From: Lacrimispora defluvii
GTDB taxonomy: Bacteria; Bacillota; Clostridia; Lachnospirales; Lachnospiraceae
Direction of reading: 5' to 3'
DNA length: 64,000 nucleotides
Assembly (NCBI GenBank): GCA_013036995.1
Contig: JAAOXG010000016.1
Coordinates: 1-64,000, forward strand
Numbering within the stretch: position 1 is the first letter of the stretch; each line of letters opens with the position of its first letter. Below the pieces are notes generated by a model. That model did no database searches. It was not told the origin of the DNA and saw only the letters and a list, made by a program, of their open reading frames with translations. Shown here one piece after another: positions 38,004-46,483 of this stretch. The translations under genes and the position numbers were made by a program.

Positions 38004-38477
38004 ATGAAAACTGTTTTATTAGGTGATTTTGAATCAATGGCTTATAAAGTGATTCAGGCGATTGAGTTAGAGGCCTGGAACCATAACAATACAATTTCTC
38101 CCAGCATTGGGCTTCCCATATTGGAAGAATATCAAACCCTTGTGGACTGTTACGTTTATTTTTATGATTCAAAAAGAGATATTAAATGTGGCATTTACAA
38201 TGGTTCCACTTTGTTGTGTAATGGGAAAACCCTGACTCCAGACAGATGTGGATTTTTAATCGAGGCATCTAAATCGGAGGCATTTGATATGATTGGAATG
38301 ATTCCATGTTCTCCCGATTTCTGTTTATCAAGAATGGTTGGCATTGCAAATGAGATCAGAATTATTTCCAATAACCGTGTGGAAATCACACTAAACCAGG
38401 AGTCTGTCCTTGTTATCATTGCCCGGATTTCAGCAGGAGAAGTAAATAATTTAAAAAGAGAGAGGAACAGAGCATGA
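38004..38477 (+). CDS. Hypothetical protein upstream of a HAD phosphatase
   Basis: 157 residues; I do not recognise a family. It is mixed alpha/beta with no signal peptide or membrane segment and four cysteines. AAAGGAG sits 6 bases before the ATG at 38004; a start two codons upstream is too close. Its stop overlaps the ATG of the HAD gene, so the two are co-translated and probably act in one process. Confidence 0.65.
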   Translation: MKTVLLGDFESMAYKVIQAIELEAWNHNNTISPSIGLPILEEYQTLVDCYVYFYDSKRDIKCGIYNGSTLLCNGKTLTPDRCGFLIEASKSEAFDMIGMIPCSPDFCLSRMVGIANEIRIISNNRVEITLNQESVLVIIARISAGEVNNLKRERNRA

Positions 38478-39145
38478 TGGAAGCAGTTATTTTTGATTTG
38501 GACGGATTGTTAATCGATAGTGAAGTGATATCATATCAATTATACCAGGAGTTACTAAACAAATATGGGCACTCCTTTACCATAGAGAATTATGCGCAAA
38601 ACTATAGTGGAAAAACAGAACTGGGGAATATGGAAACTCTGGTAGATCTTTACCAGCTTCCGATTTCTGTACAGGAAGGACTGGATTACACCCTGTCGCG
38701 GGAGAAAGAGTATTTTATAAAAGGAGTTTCATTAAAACCAGGTGTCAGAGAACTGCTGGATTATCTTAAGAAAAATAAATACAGGATTGCTTTGGCATCA
38801 TCCAGTACCAAAGACAGAGCAATGTTTGCTATGGTGCAACATGGAATAGATGGCTACTTTGATGAAATGGTGTTTGGCACAGAAGTTGAAAAGGGAAAAC
38901 CCGATCCGGATATATTTTTGAAGGCATGTAATAAATTAAAGGTTGATCCTGAAAAATGTCTTGTGCTGGAAGATAGTGAGGCTGGAATACAAGCCTCATA
39001 CTCTGCCCGGATTCCTGTGATCTGCATACCGGACATGAGAAAACCAAACATTAAGTATCAAAAAATGACAGAAATGGTTCTGCCATCTTTACTGGACGTG
39101 ATATTATATTTAAATAAGAAACCCGTGGAGGAAACGGCGAATTAG
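38474..39145 (+). CDS. HAD-superfamily hydrolase, beta-phosphoglucomutase-like
   Basis: 223 residues. HAD motif I is FDLDGLLIDSE (Asp8 and Asp10), motif II is ALASSSTKD, motif III Lys lies in EVEKGKPDPDIF and motif IV is LEDSEAGIQA. The helical cap between motifs I and II places it in subfamily IA. It may be a sugar phosphatase or phosphoglucomutase-like; the substrate is not decidable. Its start overlaps the preceding gene. Confidence 0.87.
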   Translation: MMEAVIFDLDGLLIDSEVISYQLYQELLNKYGHSFTIENYAQNYSGKTELGNMETLVDLYQLPISVQEGLDYTLSREKEYFIKGVSLKPGVRELLDYLKKNKYRIALASSSTKDRAMFAMVQHGIDGYFDEMVFGTEVEKGKPDPDIFLKACNKLKVDPEKCLVLEDSEAGIQASYSARIPVICIPDMRKPNIKYQKMTEMVLPSLLDVILYLNKKPVEETAN

Positions 39146-40283
39146 TCTTTTAGTTGATTCATCCAATTAAGTATCTCGTCAACTGCTAACTGGTAATTTC
39201 CTGTCTGACAGTGCTGTTCCCCACCCTCTGCTTCTGTAAACATCCTTGTGGTTAGACTTTTTGCATGATTGATTTTATTTGTAAGGCGGTAAAATTGATC
39301 ATTTGGGACGTAGTGATCCCTTTCTCCGGCCAGCAGTAATACATGGCAGGTCAGTTTGTCACATATATCCTGGGGCAGAGCGTGATTTAGTAATTCTCTG
39401 TAAAAATCATAGGGTGTCTTAGTTCCAGTTATGTACATTCCCTGCATCATAGCCCAATCGGCAATCAGGCTTTTCTTTCTGAGAATTTGAAGAATCTGGT
39501 TGGAGATCCTTTTTTTTCCGTGAAGTACAAAATACCTTACCATATGTTTTATAATGGTTGGAAACATGTCAGTCATACAGAGAAAACCATTTTCAAGTAC
39601 ATCAAAGGCAACTACCCCGGTGATCCTTGATTCAAAGGCGGCAGCCCTGATGGCCAGATATCCCCCCCAGGAGATACCAACCATGGTACAGGAGTTTATA
39701 TTATAATAATCAAGCACACGGGAAGTCGGTTTTTCCCAGTCAGCCATGAATCTTAGGCCATTTTTTAATGTTTTTCCCTGTCCTCCCCCCTCAAAAAGTA
39801 TGACAGTATAACCATTGTTTGCAAAATCAAGGATAGCAGGGACAAATTCTTCAATAAAGGAATCGTAGCCACCACAAATTAATAAAATATTTTTTTCGCT
39901 CTCACTTTTAAAACAGAGACTGTGCATGTATGTATTCATAAAGGATATTTCTTGTACCGTATAGTTTAGTCCCATTTGTCTGAATGCCAGATGAAAATAT
40001 TTATAAGACTCTTCATACATATGATTTTTTTGTGGGTGATCTTCATTTAGAAAAAATTCGGCCATTCTGTAAGCATAAGCGGTACGCAAATACCGGGACG
40101 TATTCCTATAATAATTCCCCAGACCAGACCAGACCAGACGTGAAACCATGTTGTCAGATCTTTAATGCCACGGGTTTTCTCGATAATTTCCTTTGAATCG
40201 CCAGCTAAATCGCCGTAGGCAATTACCCGGTTAATCTGGAAATCAAGCTGTTGAATTCCTGTGATGTCTTTCATGTAAGCCAT
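39142..40283 (-). pseudogene. Alpha/beta hydrolase, frameshifted at a 5-base tandem repeat
   Basis: The gene starts at 40283 with GGAGG 6 bases upstream and reads about 48 residues of normal hydrolase N-terminus (to TTWFHVWSGL). It then leaves frame in a (TCTGG)4 run, minus strand, at 40119-40138. The rest continues in another frame as LGNYYRNTSRYLRTAYAYRMAEFF and so on to 39142, with the nucleophile elbow GISWGG and a C-terminal GERDHY. Removing one repeat unit gives an unbroken reading (HVWSGLGNYYRN). As sequenced it is off; it could be phase-variable or simply mutated. An internal ATG at 40149 lacks a ribosome-binding site. It converges on the HAD gene with a 4-base overlap. Confidence 0.8.
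40119..40138. repeat. (CCAGA)4 tandem repeat inside the hydrolase gene
   Basis: Four perfect copies of CCAGA (TCTGG on the coding strand). The unit length is not a multiple of three, so gain or loss of copies moves the reading frame. Three or six copies would restore it. Confidence 0.9.
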
Positions 40284-40312
40284 TTTTATCCTCCATTTCT
40301 AATGTGTTACAA

Positions 40313-40341
40313 TTGACGCATATTATGGGATTTATTATAAT
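40313..40341 (+). promoter_or_regulatory. Promoter of the TetR-type regulator gene
   Basis: TTGACG (40313-40318), 17-base spacer, TATAAT (40336-40341), about 80 bases before the start. Confidence 0.75.
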
Positions 40342-40421
40342 GAACTGGTATTGGATTTACAATGGTATTCATTATTCTGCTACATATCCAAAGAAATTGT
40401 GACAGATTAGGGGAGAAAATT

Positions 40422-40967
40422 ATGAATAGAATGAATTACAGAATTGCACTGCAGTCGAAAAGAATGTTGATGAATGGTTTAATAAAACTTATGGAAACAT
40501 ATGATTTTTCTATGATTACGGTAACTCAGATCTGCCAGGAATCTGGACTGTCCCGCAGAACCTTCTATCGGCTATATAATACAAGGGAAGAAATTATAGA
40601 TGAATATATGAGTACGCTGGCAGATGAATTTATTCATATGTTGGCGGTAGCATCTCCCCGCCACTATACGGAAGTTGCTGCTGTATATTTTGAGTTCTGG
40701 AAACAGCATGAAATTTTTTTGAATCTGCTTAAAAAAAATAAAATGCTGGAAAGAATTTATCACATATCTGGAGAAATAGCCCCGGCTGTTTTTCAAAAGG
40801 TAAAACCAGATATAGAACTTAATGACATGACACGTTCCTATTGCCTATCTTACAGCCTTGGGGGGTTAAATGGAATGCTCATCAAATGGGTGGATGATGG
40901 AATGAAGCTATCATCAGAGCAGATAAAGACAATCCTGGACGGCGCACTTCACATTGCTCTGATTTAA
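40422..40967 (+). CDS. TetR/AcrR family transcriptional regulator
   Basis: 181 residues. The N-terminal TetR helix-turn-helix is at about 10-55 (FSMITVTQICQESGLSRRTFYRLY). The C-terminal ligand domain has low similarity to anything I recognise. Start 40422 follows GGGGAG by 8 bases; the frame is open 20 codons upstream without a binding site. It is divergent from the hydrolase and 70 bases ahead of padR. Confidence 0.85.
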   Translation: MNRMNYRIALQSKRMLMNGLIKLMETYDFSMITVTQICQESGLSRRTFYRLYNTREEIIDEYMSTLADEFIHMLAVASPRHYTEVAAVYFEFWKQHEIFLNLLKKNKMLERIYHISGEIAPAVFQKVKPDIELNDMTRSYCLSYSLGGLNGMLIKWVDDGMKLSSEQIKTILDGALHIALI

Positions 40968-40978
40968 TAATAAAAAAC

Positions 40979-41007
40979 TTGATTATATCCAACGTTGGAT
41001 ATATAAT
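40979..41007 (+). promoter_or_regulatory. padR promoter with a 20-bp palindromic operator between -35 and -10
   Basis: TTGATT (40979-40984), 17-base spacer, TATAAT (41002-41007). A perfect palindrome, TATATCCAACGTTGGATATA (40984-41003), fills the spacer, so a bound repressor would block polymerase. The core is repeated before the flavoprotein gene at 41682. Confidence 0.85.
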
Positions 41008-41037
41008 TATACTAACATTACAGATGAGGTGCTTTTC

Positions 41038-41625
41038 ATGGTACAATTATTTATTCTATTCTTTTTTAGTATTAAGCCGACTCATGGCTATGAAATCCAA
41101 AGGTTTATCAGTCTCAACCGCATGTCTGAATGGAATAATATAAAATCCGGTTCTATCTATTATGCAATTAAAAAATTAGAGAAAGACGGATATATCAGCA
41201 TGATTGATAAACCAGAAGAAGGAGAGAAGAAAAAGCAGATTTATGAAATAACACAAAAGGGCAGAGACGTACTTAAGATATTGGCATATAAGGAGATGGG
41301 CAGGCCTTTGCAGGGAGCGGCATCGGAAAAATTTCTTTTATATCCCATAATTGCCAACCTTCAGAAGGAAGAGATCATTGAATGCGTGGAAAACCATATC
41401 AGTGACTTAAAAGAGCAGAAAAGCCGGATTCATGATTGGAGAAAAGAGAAGGAGCAAAACCCCTGTTCCATGGAAGTAATTACTTTGGATTATATGATAA
41501 CAACCATAGATAGTCAGATAAGCTGGCATAGACTGATGTTAGACAATCTGGACAAAATTATTCAGGAAACAGAAGAGATTGCAGTGCTGATTAAAGAAAC
41601 AAACTTTATGAATTATGAATGTTAA
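41038..41625 (+). CDS. PadR family transcriptional regulator
   Basis: 195 residues. The N-terminal winged helix has PTHGYEIQRFI, then KSGSIYYAIKKLEKDGYI and the wing (EGEKKKQIYEITQKG). The C-terminal half is a helical dimerisation region of the long PadR type. The ATG at 41038 follows GAGGTG by 6 bases; the GTG three codons earlier is inside that site. The palindrome in its own promoter suggests autorepression, typical of PadR proteins that respond to phenolics or antibiotics. Confidence 0.88.
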   Translation: MVQLFILFFFSIKPTHGYEIQRFISLNRMSEWNNIKSGSIYYAIKKLEKDGYISMIDKPEEGEKKKQIYEITQKGRDVLKILAYKEMGRPLQGAASEKFLLYPIIANLQKEEIIECVENHISDLKEQKSRIHDWRKEKEQNPCSMEVITLDYMITTIDSQISWHRLMLDNLDKIIQETEEIAVLIKETNFMNYEC

Positions 41626-41636
41626 AATGTGAATCA

Positions 41637-41667
41637 TGCACCAAAACCAAGCTATGGTTTTGGTGCA
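41637..41667. repeat. 13-bp inverted repeat between padR and the flavoprotein gene
   Basis: TGCACCAAAACCA (41637-41649) and TGGTTTTGGTGCA (41655-41667) form a perfect hairpin with a 5-base loop. On the plus strand it is followed by A residues, not T, so it is not a normal terminator of padR; it may stabilise the transcript end or be a processing site. Confidence 0.7.
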
Positions 41668-41681
41668 AAAAAATAGGGCTA

Positions 41682-41697
41682 TATCCAACGTTGGATA
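41682..41697 (+). promoter_or_regulatory. Second PadR-type operator
   Basis: TATCCAACGTTGGATA is a 16-bp perfect palindrome identical to the core of the padR operator. It ends immediately before the AAGGAG of the flavoprotein gene, 15 bases from the start codon. No good -35/-10 pair brackets it, so it may act by roadblock on transcripts from the padR promoter. Confidence 0.75.
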
Positions 41698-41711
41698 GTA
41701 AGGAGCGGAAA

Positions 41712-42518
41712 ATGAATGTTCTGGTTATTTCAGGAAGTCCCAGGAGGAAAGACAGTTATCTGATCTGCATGGAGATTTGGGAAGAATTAAAGAAATATGA
41801 TTCTGGGATTGAGTTGGAGTATTTACAATTAAGCCAGTCCAATATTTCAGAATGCAGGGGCTGCGCTATCTGTTTTCAAAAAAGTGAATTATTATGTCCC
41901 TGTAAGGATGATGAGATCCAGTCAATAAAAGAAAAGATGAAAAATGCAGATGCAATTATTCTATCCAGCCCAGTCTATGCCTATCAGGTTACGGGACAGA
42001 TGAAGCTGTTTATTGATCGTTTGTCTTATTTATTTCACAGGCAGGAGCTTTGTGGAAAACCGGTAATTATTGTTGTAACCACAGATGGAGGAGGGAGCAG
42101 ACAGGTTTATAAGTACTTAAAAATGACAGTATCCGGTTGGGCAATGGATCTGGTGGGGAATGTACAGATTATTTCGCCTATGTATTTCGAAAACAGAGAG
42201 CCCAAAGGTGTTTTTAAGTTTAATAAGCGTATTTATGCAAAAGGGCAGAAGAGAATAAAAAGCCTTGCAAAGAATTTGTATGAAAAAATGGCACAGAGCA
42301 ATAAAAAAGTACCTACATTCTATGATATATTTCTTTTTAATTGTCTGCGGAGTAAGATATATACATCAGATGCAGATCGTACTTATTGGAGAGATAAAGG
42401 CTGGATTGATGCTCCTTACTATTTTGATGTGAATATAAATCCAGTAAAACGTTTCTTCGGAAAAGTGATGAAAAGGCTCATTGATATGCTTGGAAATAAA
42501 TTATCTTCAGGCACCTAA
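41712..42518 (+). CDS. Flavodoxin-fold NAD(P)H-dependent oxidoreductase with cysteine cluster
   Basis: 268 residues. The FMN phosphate loop is VISGSPRRKDSY at the N-terminus, and SSPVYAYQVTGQMK is the second flavin-binding segment. CRGCAICFQ and CPCKDD supply cysteines at about residues 48-64, like the iron-sulfur flavoprotein group. The C-terminal 90 residues are basic and unassigned. The start at 41712 follows AAGGAG. The PadR operator directly upstream implies repression by the neighbouring PadR, so it may reduce the quinone, nitro or phenolic compound that PadR senses (inference). Confidence 0.8.
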   Translation: MNVLVISGSPRRKDSYLICMEIWEELKKYDSGIELEYLQLSQSNISECRGCAICFQKSELLCPCKDDEIQSIKEKMKNADAIILSSPVYAYQVTGQMKLFIDRLSYLFHRQELCGKPVIIVVTTDGGGSRQVYKYLKMTVSGWAMDLVGNVQIISPMYFENREPKGVFKFNKRIYAKGQKRIKSLAKNLYEKMAQSNKKVPTFYDIFLFNCLRSKIYTSDADRTYWRDKGWIDAPYYFDVNINPVKRFFGKVMKRLIDMLGNKLSSGT

Positions 42519-43267
42519 TCCTCAATTCCAATCTCTGTATTTCGAAAGTTGAGATTCCGATATTTCAGAGGAGTCATTCCAGTTTTCTTGTGAAATATCT
42601 CTGTGAAATAACTCTGATTGGGAAACGCCAATATAGAGGAGATCTGCGAGGGGGAATAGTCAGAATAAATCAGCATATTACTGGCAGTTTCGATTTTCTT
42701 ATCTCTGATATAGTGGCTGACTGTCATGCCAACTTCTTTTTTGAACAGGCGGGATAAATAAGAGGAGTTTAAACCGATGGCAGATGCAAGTGTTTCTATG
42801 GTGATCCGGGTATGGAGGTTGTCGCAGATATAGTCAATGCATGCCGCTATATGTCTTGAGGTTGCTTTATTTTTTCTTATAAATTTCATACGTTTTGCAT
42901 AGTCCAGACACATAATGGGATGCAGCGCGGCAACTTCTTCCGGTTTCGTACAGCTATCCGCTTTTTGTATATAAAAATCGCTGAGACTGTAGGCTGTTGA
43001 CAGTTCCATTCCGCCCTCCATACAATATCTGGCCACCAGTGCAGCAGTGATAACAAAATGATATTTTATATTGTGAAGGTGATTAAACGAAAGAATGCCC
43101 AGCCCATTCTTTGATAAAAGAGATTCCTGGCAAAGTTCCCGAACTTTTGTGGTATTTCCTGATTTTATGACGGAATAAAATTCCTGCTCAGGTGTATAAG
43201 GAGCGCGGATTAAATTATTTTCTCGTCTCACAAATTCCTGAAATGCCAGTTCTTTTTTTATATTCAT
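42515..43267 (-). CDS. AraC family transcriptional regulator
   Basis: 250 residues. The C-terminal AraC helix-turn-helix pair is clear (ETLASAIGLNSSYLSRLFKKEVG, then FPNQSYFTEIFHKKTGMTP). The N-terminal 140 residues are a helical domain with no cupin signature. GGAGGG lies 8 bases before the ATG at 43267, so it was preferred to the ATG at 43291. It overlaps the flavoprotein 3' end by 4 bases and is divergent from the GH5 gene, which it may control. Confidence 0.85.
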   Translation of the reverse strand: MNIKKELAFQEFVRRENNLIRAPYTPEQEFYSVIKSGNTTKVRELCQESLLSKNGLGILSFNHLHNIKYHFVITAALVARYCMEGGMELSTAYSLSDFYIQKADSCTKPEEVAALHPIMCLDYAKRMKFIRKNKATSRHIAACIDYICDNLHTRITIETLASAIGLNSSYLSRLFKKEVGMTVSHYIRDKKIETASNMLIYSDYSPSQISSILAFPNQSYFTEIFHKKTGMTPLKYRNLNFRNTEIGIED

Positions 43268-43405
43268 GGGAAAGACCCTCCATTGCACCATTATTTTCTT
43301 TTGATATTATATCATGAAAACAACATAAAAGAAAAGAAAATGATATCATTTGCCAATCAGATCAGATAGTATAAAATTATCTGAAAGGAAAGGTAGTGAA
43401 GCGAT

Positions 43406-44455
43406 ATGAAACTGAAAAGAGGGTTAAATTTAGGGGGATATTTATCTCAGTGCACTCACAATATGCAGCATTACAGTACATTTATCGGAAAAGCGGATAT
43501 TGAGCAGATTGCAGAATGGGGATTTGATCATATCCGCCTTCCCATTGATTACGAAGTTCTGGAAGATCAGGAGGGCAATCCCAAAGAGGAAGGTTACCGG
43601 CTGGTTCATTGTATTTGTGACTGTTGCAGGACAAATAAGCTGGATGTGATTCTTGATCTGCACAAGGCGTATGGCTATGATTTTAATGATGCAGGGAACA
43701 GGGAGAAAAATGATCTGTTTCATAATTCCTATTTACAGGAACGTTTTGTGGATCTTTGGGACAGGATTGCAACGGAATTTAAAAACTACGATAACGTAGC
43801 CTTTGAACTGCTAAATGAGGTTGTAGAAAAGGAAAATGCATTGCTTTGGAATGACCTGATCGACAAAACGGTGACGGCGATACGTAAAATTGATTCTTTT
43901 GTACCCATAATTTATGGGGGAATTCAATGGAACAGCGCAAGCACATTAAAATTACTGAAAAAACCGAAAGATAAAAATATTATCTTTACCTTTCACTTTT
44001 ATGAACCGCTTTTGTTTACCCATCAAAAAGCTCATTGGGTCAAACAGATGGATCCGGAAAAGGATGTTTTCTATCCCGAAAGCATGGAGTATTACCGCCA
44101 GCAGTCTGCCGTACTGGGAGAACAGGGGGAAGCAGTCTTAAACTCAACAGCTGAGACAATTGGGAAAGAGTTTATAGAGGTAATGGTGAGGGGAGCAGTT
44201 CTGGCTGCACAAAAAGCTGGCACTCAGCTGTACTGCGGGGAGTTTGGCGTGATTGACCAGGCACCTGTTCCGGACACACTGCGATGGTTCCGTGATGTAC
44301 ATGATATATTTGAGAGGTATCAGATTGGCTGTTCCATATGGACTTACAAAGAGATGGATTTTGGACTGACAGGAAAGCATTATGATGATATCAGAGAAGA
44401 AATAATACAGATATGGACCCAGGAACCGTCATGCACTTGCCAAACTGAGTCTTGA
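43406..44455 (+). CDS. Glycoside hydrolase family 5, cytoplasmic
   Basis: 349 residues. The acid/base Glu138 is in FELLNEV and the nucleophile Glu279 in YCGEFGV; HIRLPIDY and FTFHFYEP are further family-5 marks. There is no signal peptide, so it probably acts inside the cell on imported beta-linked oligosaccharides or glycosides rather than on cellulose. AAAGGAAAGG precedes the ATG. An AraC regulator is divergent from it, 138 bases away. Confidence 0.87.
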   Translation: MKLKRGLNLGGYLSQCTHNMQHYSTFIGKADIEQIAEWGFDHIRLPIDYEVLEDQEGNPKEEGYRLVHCICDCCRTNKLDVILDLHKAYGYDFNDAGNREKNDLFHNSYLQERFVDLWDRIATEFKNYDNVAFELLNEVVEKENALLWNDLIDKTVTAIRKIDSFVPIIYGGIQWNSASTLKLLKKPKDKNIIFTFHFYEPLLFTHQKAHWVKQMDPEKDVFYPESMEYYRQQSAVLGEQGEAVLNSTAETIGKEFIEVMVRGAVLAAQKAGTQLYCGEFGVIDQAPVPDTLRWFRDVHDIFERYQIGCSIWTYKEMDFGLTGKHYDDIREEIIQIWTQEPSCTCQTES

Positions 44456-44515
44456 CGAAACAAAAAAAGCATGATAATATTTGTTCAATTAAATATTTGC
44501 ATTACAAAGAAAAGG

Positions 44516-44785
44516 CTATGAAAAGAAAGAGTAGCATTTTCAATTCCAAACAGAAAGATGCCGGCTGATGAGAGGCTCATGGATAGAAAGTGTGAATACA
44601 TCTTGGAGCTGCGCACCGAACCGATTTAAGAAGTAGGCTGCGACGGAGAGCACACCGTAATCAGGTGCAAGGGTATCGCCACGGCCGTACCCGATGAGGT
44701 AGACAATGTGAGTTGTCTATAAACTTAAGGTGGTAACACGAGAGTCACTCTCGTCCTTTTGGTAACAGAAGGACGGGAGTTTTTT
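44516..44785 (+). ncRNA. T-box leader of tyrS, tyrosine specifier UAC
   Basis: Stem I region with the AG-rich loop (about 44520-44640) and specifier codon TAC at 44597-44599 in the GTGAATACATC context. The antiterminator T-box AAGGTGGTAACACG (44727-44740) has TGGT, which pairs with the A-CCA end of tRNA-Tyr. The terminator stem CTCTCGTCCTT / AAGGACGGGAG (44748-44758 / 44769-44779) is followed by six T residues. Uncharged tRNA-Tyr would permit tyrS transcription. Confidence 0.93.
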
Positions 44786-44865
44786 ATTTATCTCAGCTCT
44801 TTGTTCTCTGGATTCTTATGTGGCATGCAAATATTAATAATAATCTTACAAGGAGAGTTTGAGCT

Positions 44866-46077
44866 ATGTTAACACCAAAAGAGCAAATGCGTATTATCTG
44901 CAAAGGAGTCCACCAGTGTGTAAATGAGGAGGAGCTTCTTGCCAGACTGGAACAATCCTATAAACAGGAAAAGCCGCTGATCATTAAATTAGGGCTTGAT
45001 CCTTCCGCACCGGATATTCATCTGGGGCATGCTGTAGTTTTAAGAAAGATCAGGCAGATGCAGGAGCTTGGACATCAGGCAGTTATTATAATCGGGGACT
45101 TTACAGGCAGGATCGGGGATCCCACTGGGAAATCAAAAGGAAGAGTGGCATTGACTGATGAAAAAGTAAAGGAAAATGCACTGACTTACTGCGAACAGAT
45201 ATTTAAGATACTGGATAAAGAAAAAACAGTGGTAAGGTTTAACAGTGAGTGGCTTTCAAAGCTGAATTTTGAGGATGTGATAAAACTGGCTGCAACGTCA
45301 ACGGTTGCCAGGATGCTGGAACGGGATGATTTCCAGAACCGGTATAAGAAGGGTGTCCCCATTGGAATCCATGAATTTTTTTACCCGCTGATGCAGGCTT
45401 ACGATTCTGTAGAAATAAAAGCAGACATTGAATTAGGGGGGACAGATCAGACCTTTAATATTCTGATGGGACGAACGCTTCAAAAGTCAATGGGAAAAGA
45501 CCAGCAAATCGCTTTATTTATGCCAATTCTTGAAGGTCTTGATGGAATAGAGAAAATGAGCAAAAGCCTGGGAAATTACATTGGAGTGAGTGAACCGGCA
45601 GAAGTGATGTTTAAAAAGGTGATGGAAGTTCCGGATGATCTTATCATTAAGTATTACGAGCTGACAACCGATGAACACCCTGACGAAATTGACAGGGTAA
45701 AGGCTGAGTTGGTAAGGGGAGTCAATCCCAGGGATATTAAGTTTCAATTAGCAAAAATTATTACAGGCTTATACCACAATGCACAAGAGGTGCAAAGCGC
45801 AATCACTTACTATGAAACGGCGTTTAGCAAGAAAGCAATTCCCAGTGATATTCCCATATTGCTCTTGGATCTGGAGAAGGATACGGTAAATGACAGCATA
45901 CCGGGGCTAATTGAACTGGGATATATAAAAAGCAAAAGTGAGTTTATCCGCCTCATAAGACAAGGCGGAATCCAGATCAATGGTGAAAAAATGGATGAGG
46001 ACGAAATAAACAGTGTTCTGATTAATGACGATGTCATTAGGATCGGCAAAAAAAGATTTATAAAAATTAATAAATAA
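44866..46077 (+). CDS. tyrS: Tyrosyl-tRNA synthetase (TyrZ-like)
   Basis: 403 residues. The class I HIGH motif is HLGH (52-55) and the second motif is KMSKS (230-234). Tyrosine recognition is in the YPLMQAYDSV and GGTDQTFN segments, and an S4-like RNA-binding domain ends the protein (about 335-400). The canonical KMSKS (rather than KFGKT) places it in the TyrZ-type branch, often a second, T-box-controlled copy in Firmicutes. AAGGAG precedes the ATG; the T-box leader is directly upstream. Confidence 0.93.
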   Translation: MLTPKEQMRIICKGVHQCVNEEELLARLEQSYKQEKPLIIKLGLDPSAPDIHLGHAVVLRKIRQMQELGHQAVIIIGDFTGRIGDPTGKSKGRVALTDEKVKENALTYCEQIFKILDKEKTVVRFNSEWLSKLNFEDVIKLAATSTVARMLERDDFQNRYKKGVPIGIHEFFYPLMQAYDSVEIKADIELGGTDQTFNILMGRTLQKSMGKDQQIALFMPILEGLDGIEKMSKSLGNYIGVSEPAEVMFKKVMEVPDDLIIKYYELTTDEHPDEIDRVKAELVRGVNPRDIKFQLAKIITGLYHNAQEVQSAITYYETAFSKKAIPSDIPILLLDLEKDTVNDSIPGLIELGYIKSKSEFIRLIRQGGIQINGEKMDEDEINSVLINDDVIRIGKKRFIKINK

Positions 46078-46081
46078 TGTA

Positions 46082-46108
46082 ATCTCCCACCAGTTTCTGG
46101 TGGGAGAT
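46082..46108. terminator. Strong hairpin after tyrS
   Basis: 12-bp perfect stem ATCTCCCACCAG / CTGGTGGGAGAT with a TTT loop, 5 bases after the tyrS stop. No T-run follows, so its efficiency as a terminator is uncertain. Confidence 0.55.
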
Positions 46109-46121
46109 ATGAAAGTAATGA

Positions 46122-46150
46122 TTGACGATGGGGATAATATGTGTTATCTT
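46122..46150 (+). promoter_or_regulatory. Promoter of the rsgA leader transcript
   Basis: TTGACG (46122-46127), 17-base spacer, TATCTT (46145-46150); about 64 bases before the leader ORF. Confidence 0.65.
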
Positions 46151-46213
46151 AAGTGTAATTGGAAGTGTTATTACCAAAATAACCCAACAGTGGTCTTGAA
46201 AGGAGAATGTGAT

Positions 46214-46255
46214 ATGTCAAATGCATTATTTGTGAAAGAGGTAATGAAAGAATAA
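46214..46255 (+). CDS. 13-residue leader peptide upstream of the rsgA-type gene
   Basis: MSNALFVKEVMKE, with AAAGGAG 8 bases before the ATG, as strong as for any gene here. It is too short to have an enzymatic role. It lies between a promoter and two terminators in front of the GTPase gene. GGCATA/TATGCC (46266-46271 / 46292-46297) and AACAGA/TCTGTT (46277-46282 / 46326-46331) offer alternative pairings downstream. This is the layout of ribosome-stalling attenuators of antibiotic-response genes. Confidence 0.6.
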   Translation: MSNALFVKEVMKE

Positions 46256-46331
46256 CTGAATATTGGGCATATGGATAACAGATATGTTTTGTATGCCGCT
46301 ATTAGACTCTTATATATCGATTAACTCTGTT

Positions 46332-46358
46332 AAACACACGATAAGATGTGTTTTTTTT
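46332..46358 (+). terminator. First leader terminator before rsgA
   Basis: AAACACA / TGTGTTT stem (46332-46338 / 46347-46353) with an 8-base loop and a run of T to 46358. The left arm is adjacent to TCTGTT, which can pair upstream, so the hairpin could be switched. Confidence 0.75.
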
Positions 46359-46412
46359 GTGCCTTTTTTTTGAAAGCCAACCGCAGTGACAGCTCATAAG
46401 GGCTATTACCGC

Positions 46413-46433
46413 GGCATTTTTATGCCCTTTTTT
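46413..46433 (+). terminator. Second leader terminator before rsgA
   Basis: GGCAT-TTTT-ATGCC (46413-46426) then C and six T residues (46428-46433). It ends 50 bases before the proposed rsgA start, well before the coding region. Confidence 0.65.
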
Positions 46434-46483
46434 AATGGTTGGCAAATCCGTTTGCTGACGGAAAACAGGAAGAGAGGTTGTTT

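Noticed and set aside
40119-40138. CCAGA repeat as part of a CRISPR or larger repeat array
   Set aside because: Only four contiguous 5-base units with no spacers; it is a simple tandem repeat.
46439-46483. Upstream TTG start for the rsgA-type gene
   Set aside because: It overlaps the second leader terminator region and lacks a Shine-Dalgarno; the extra 15 residues do not look like RsgA.
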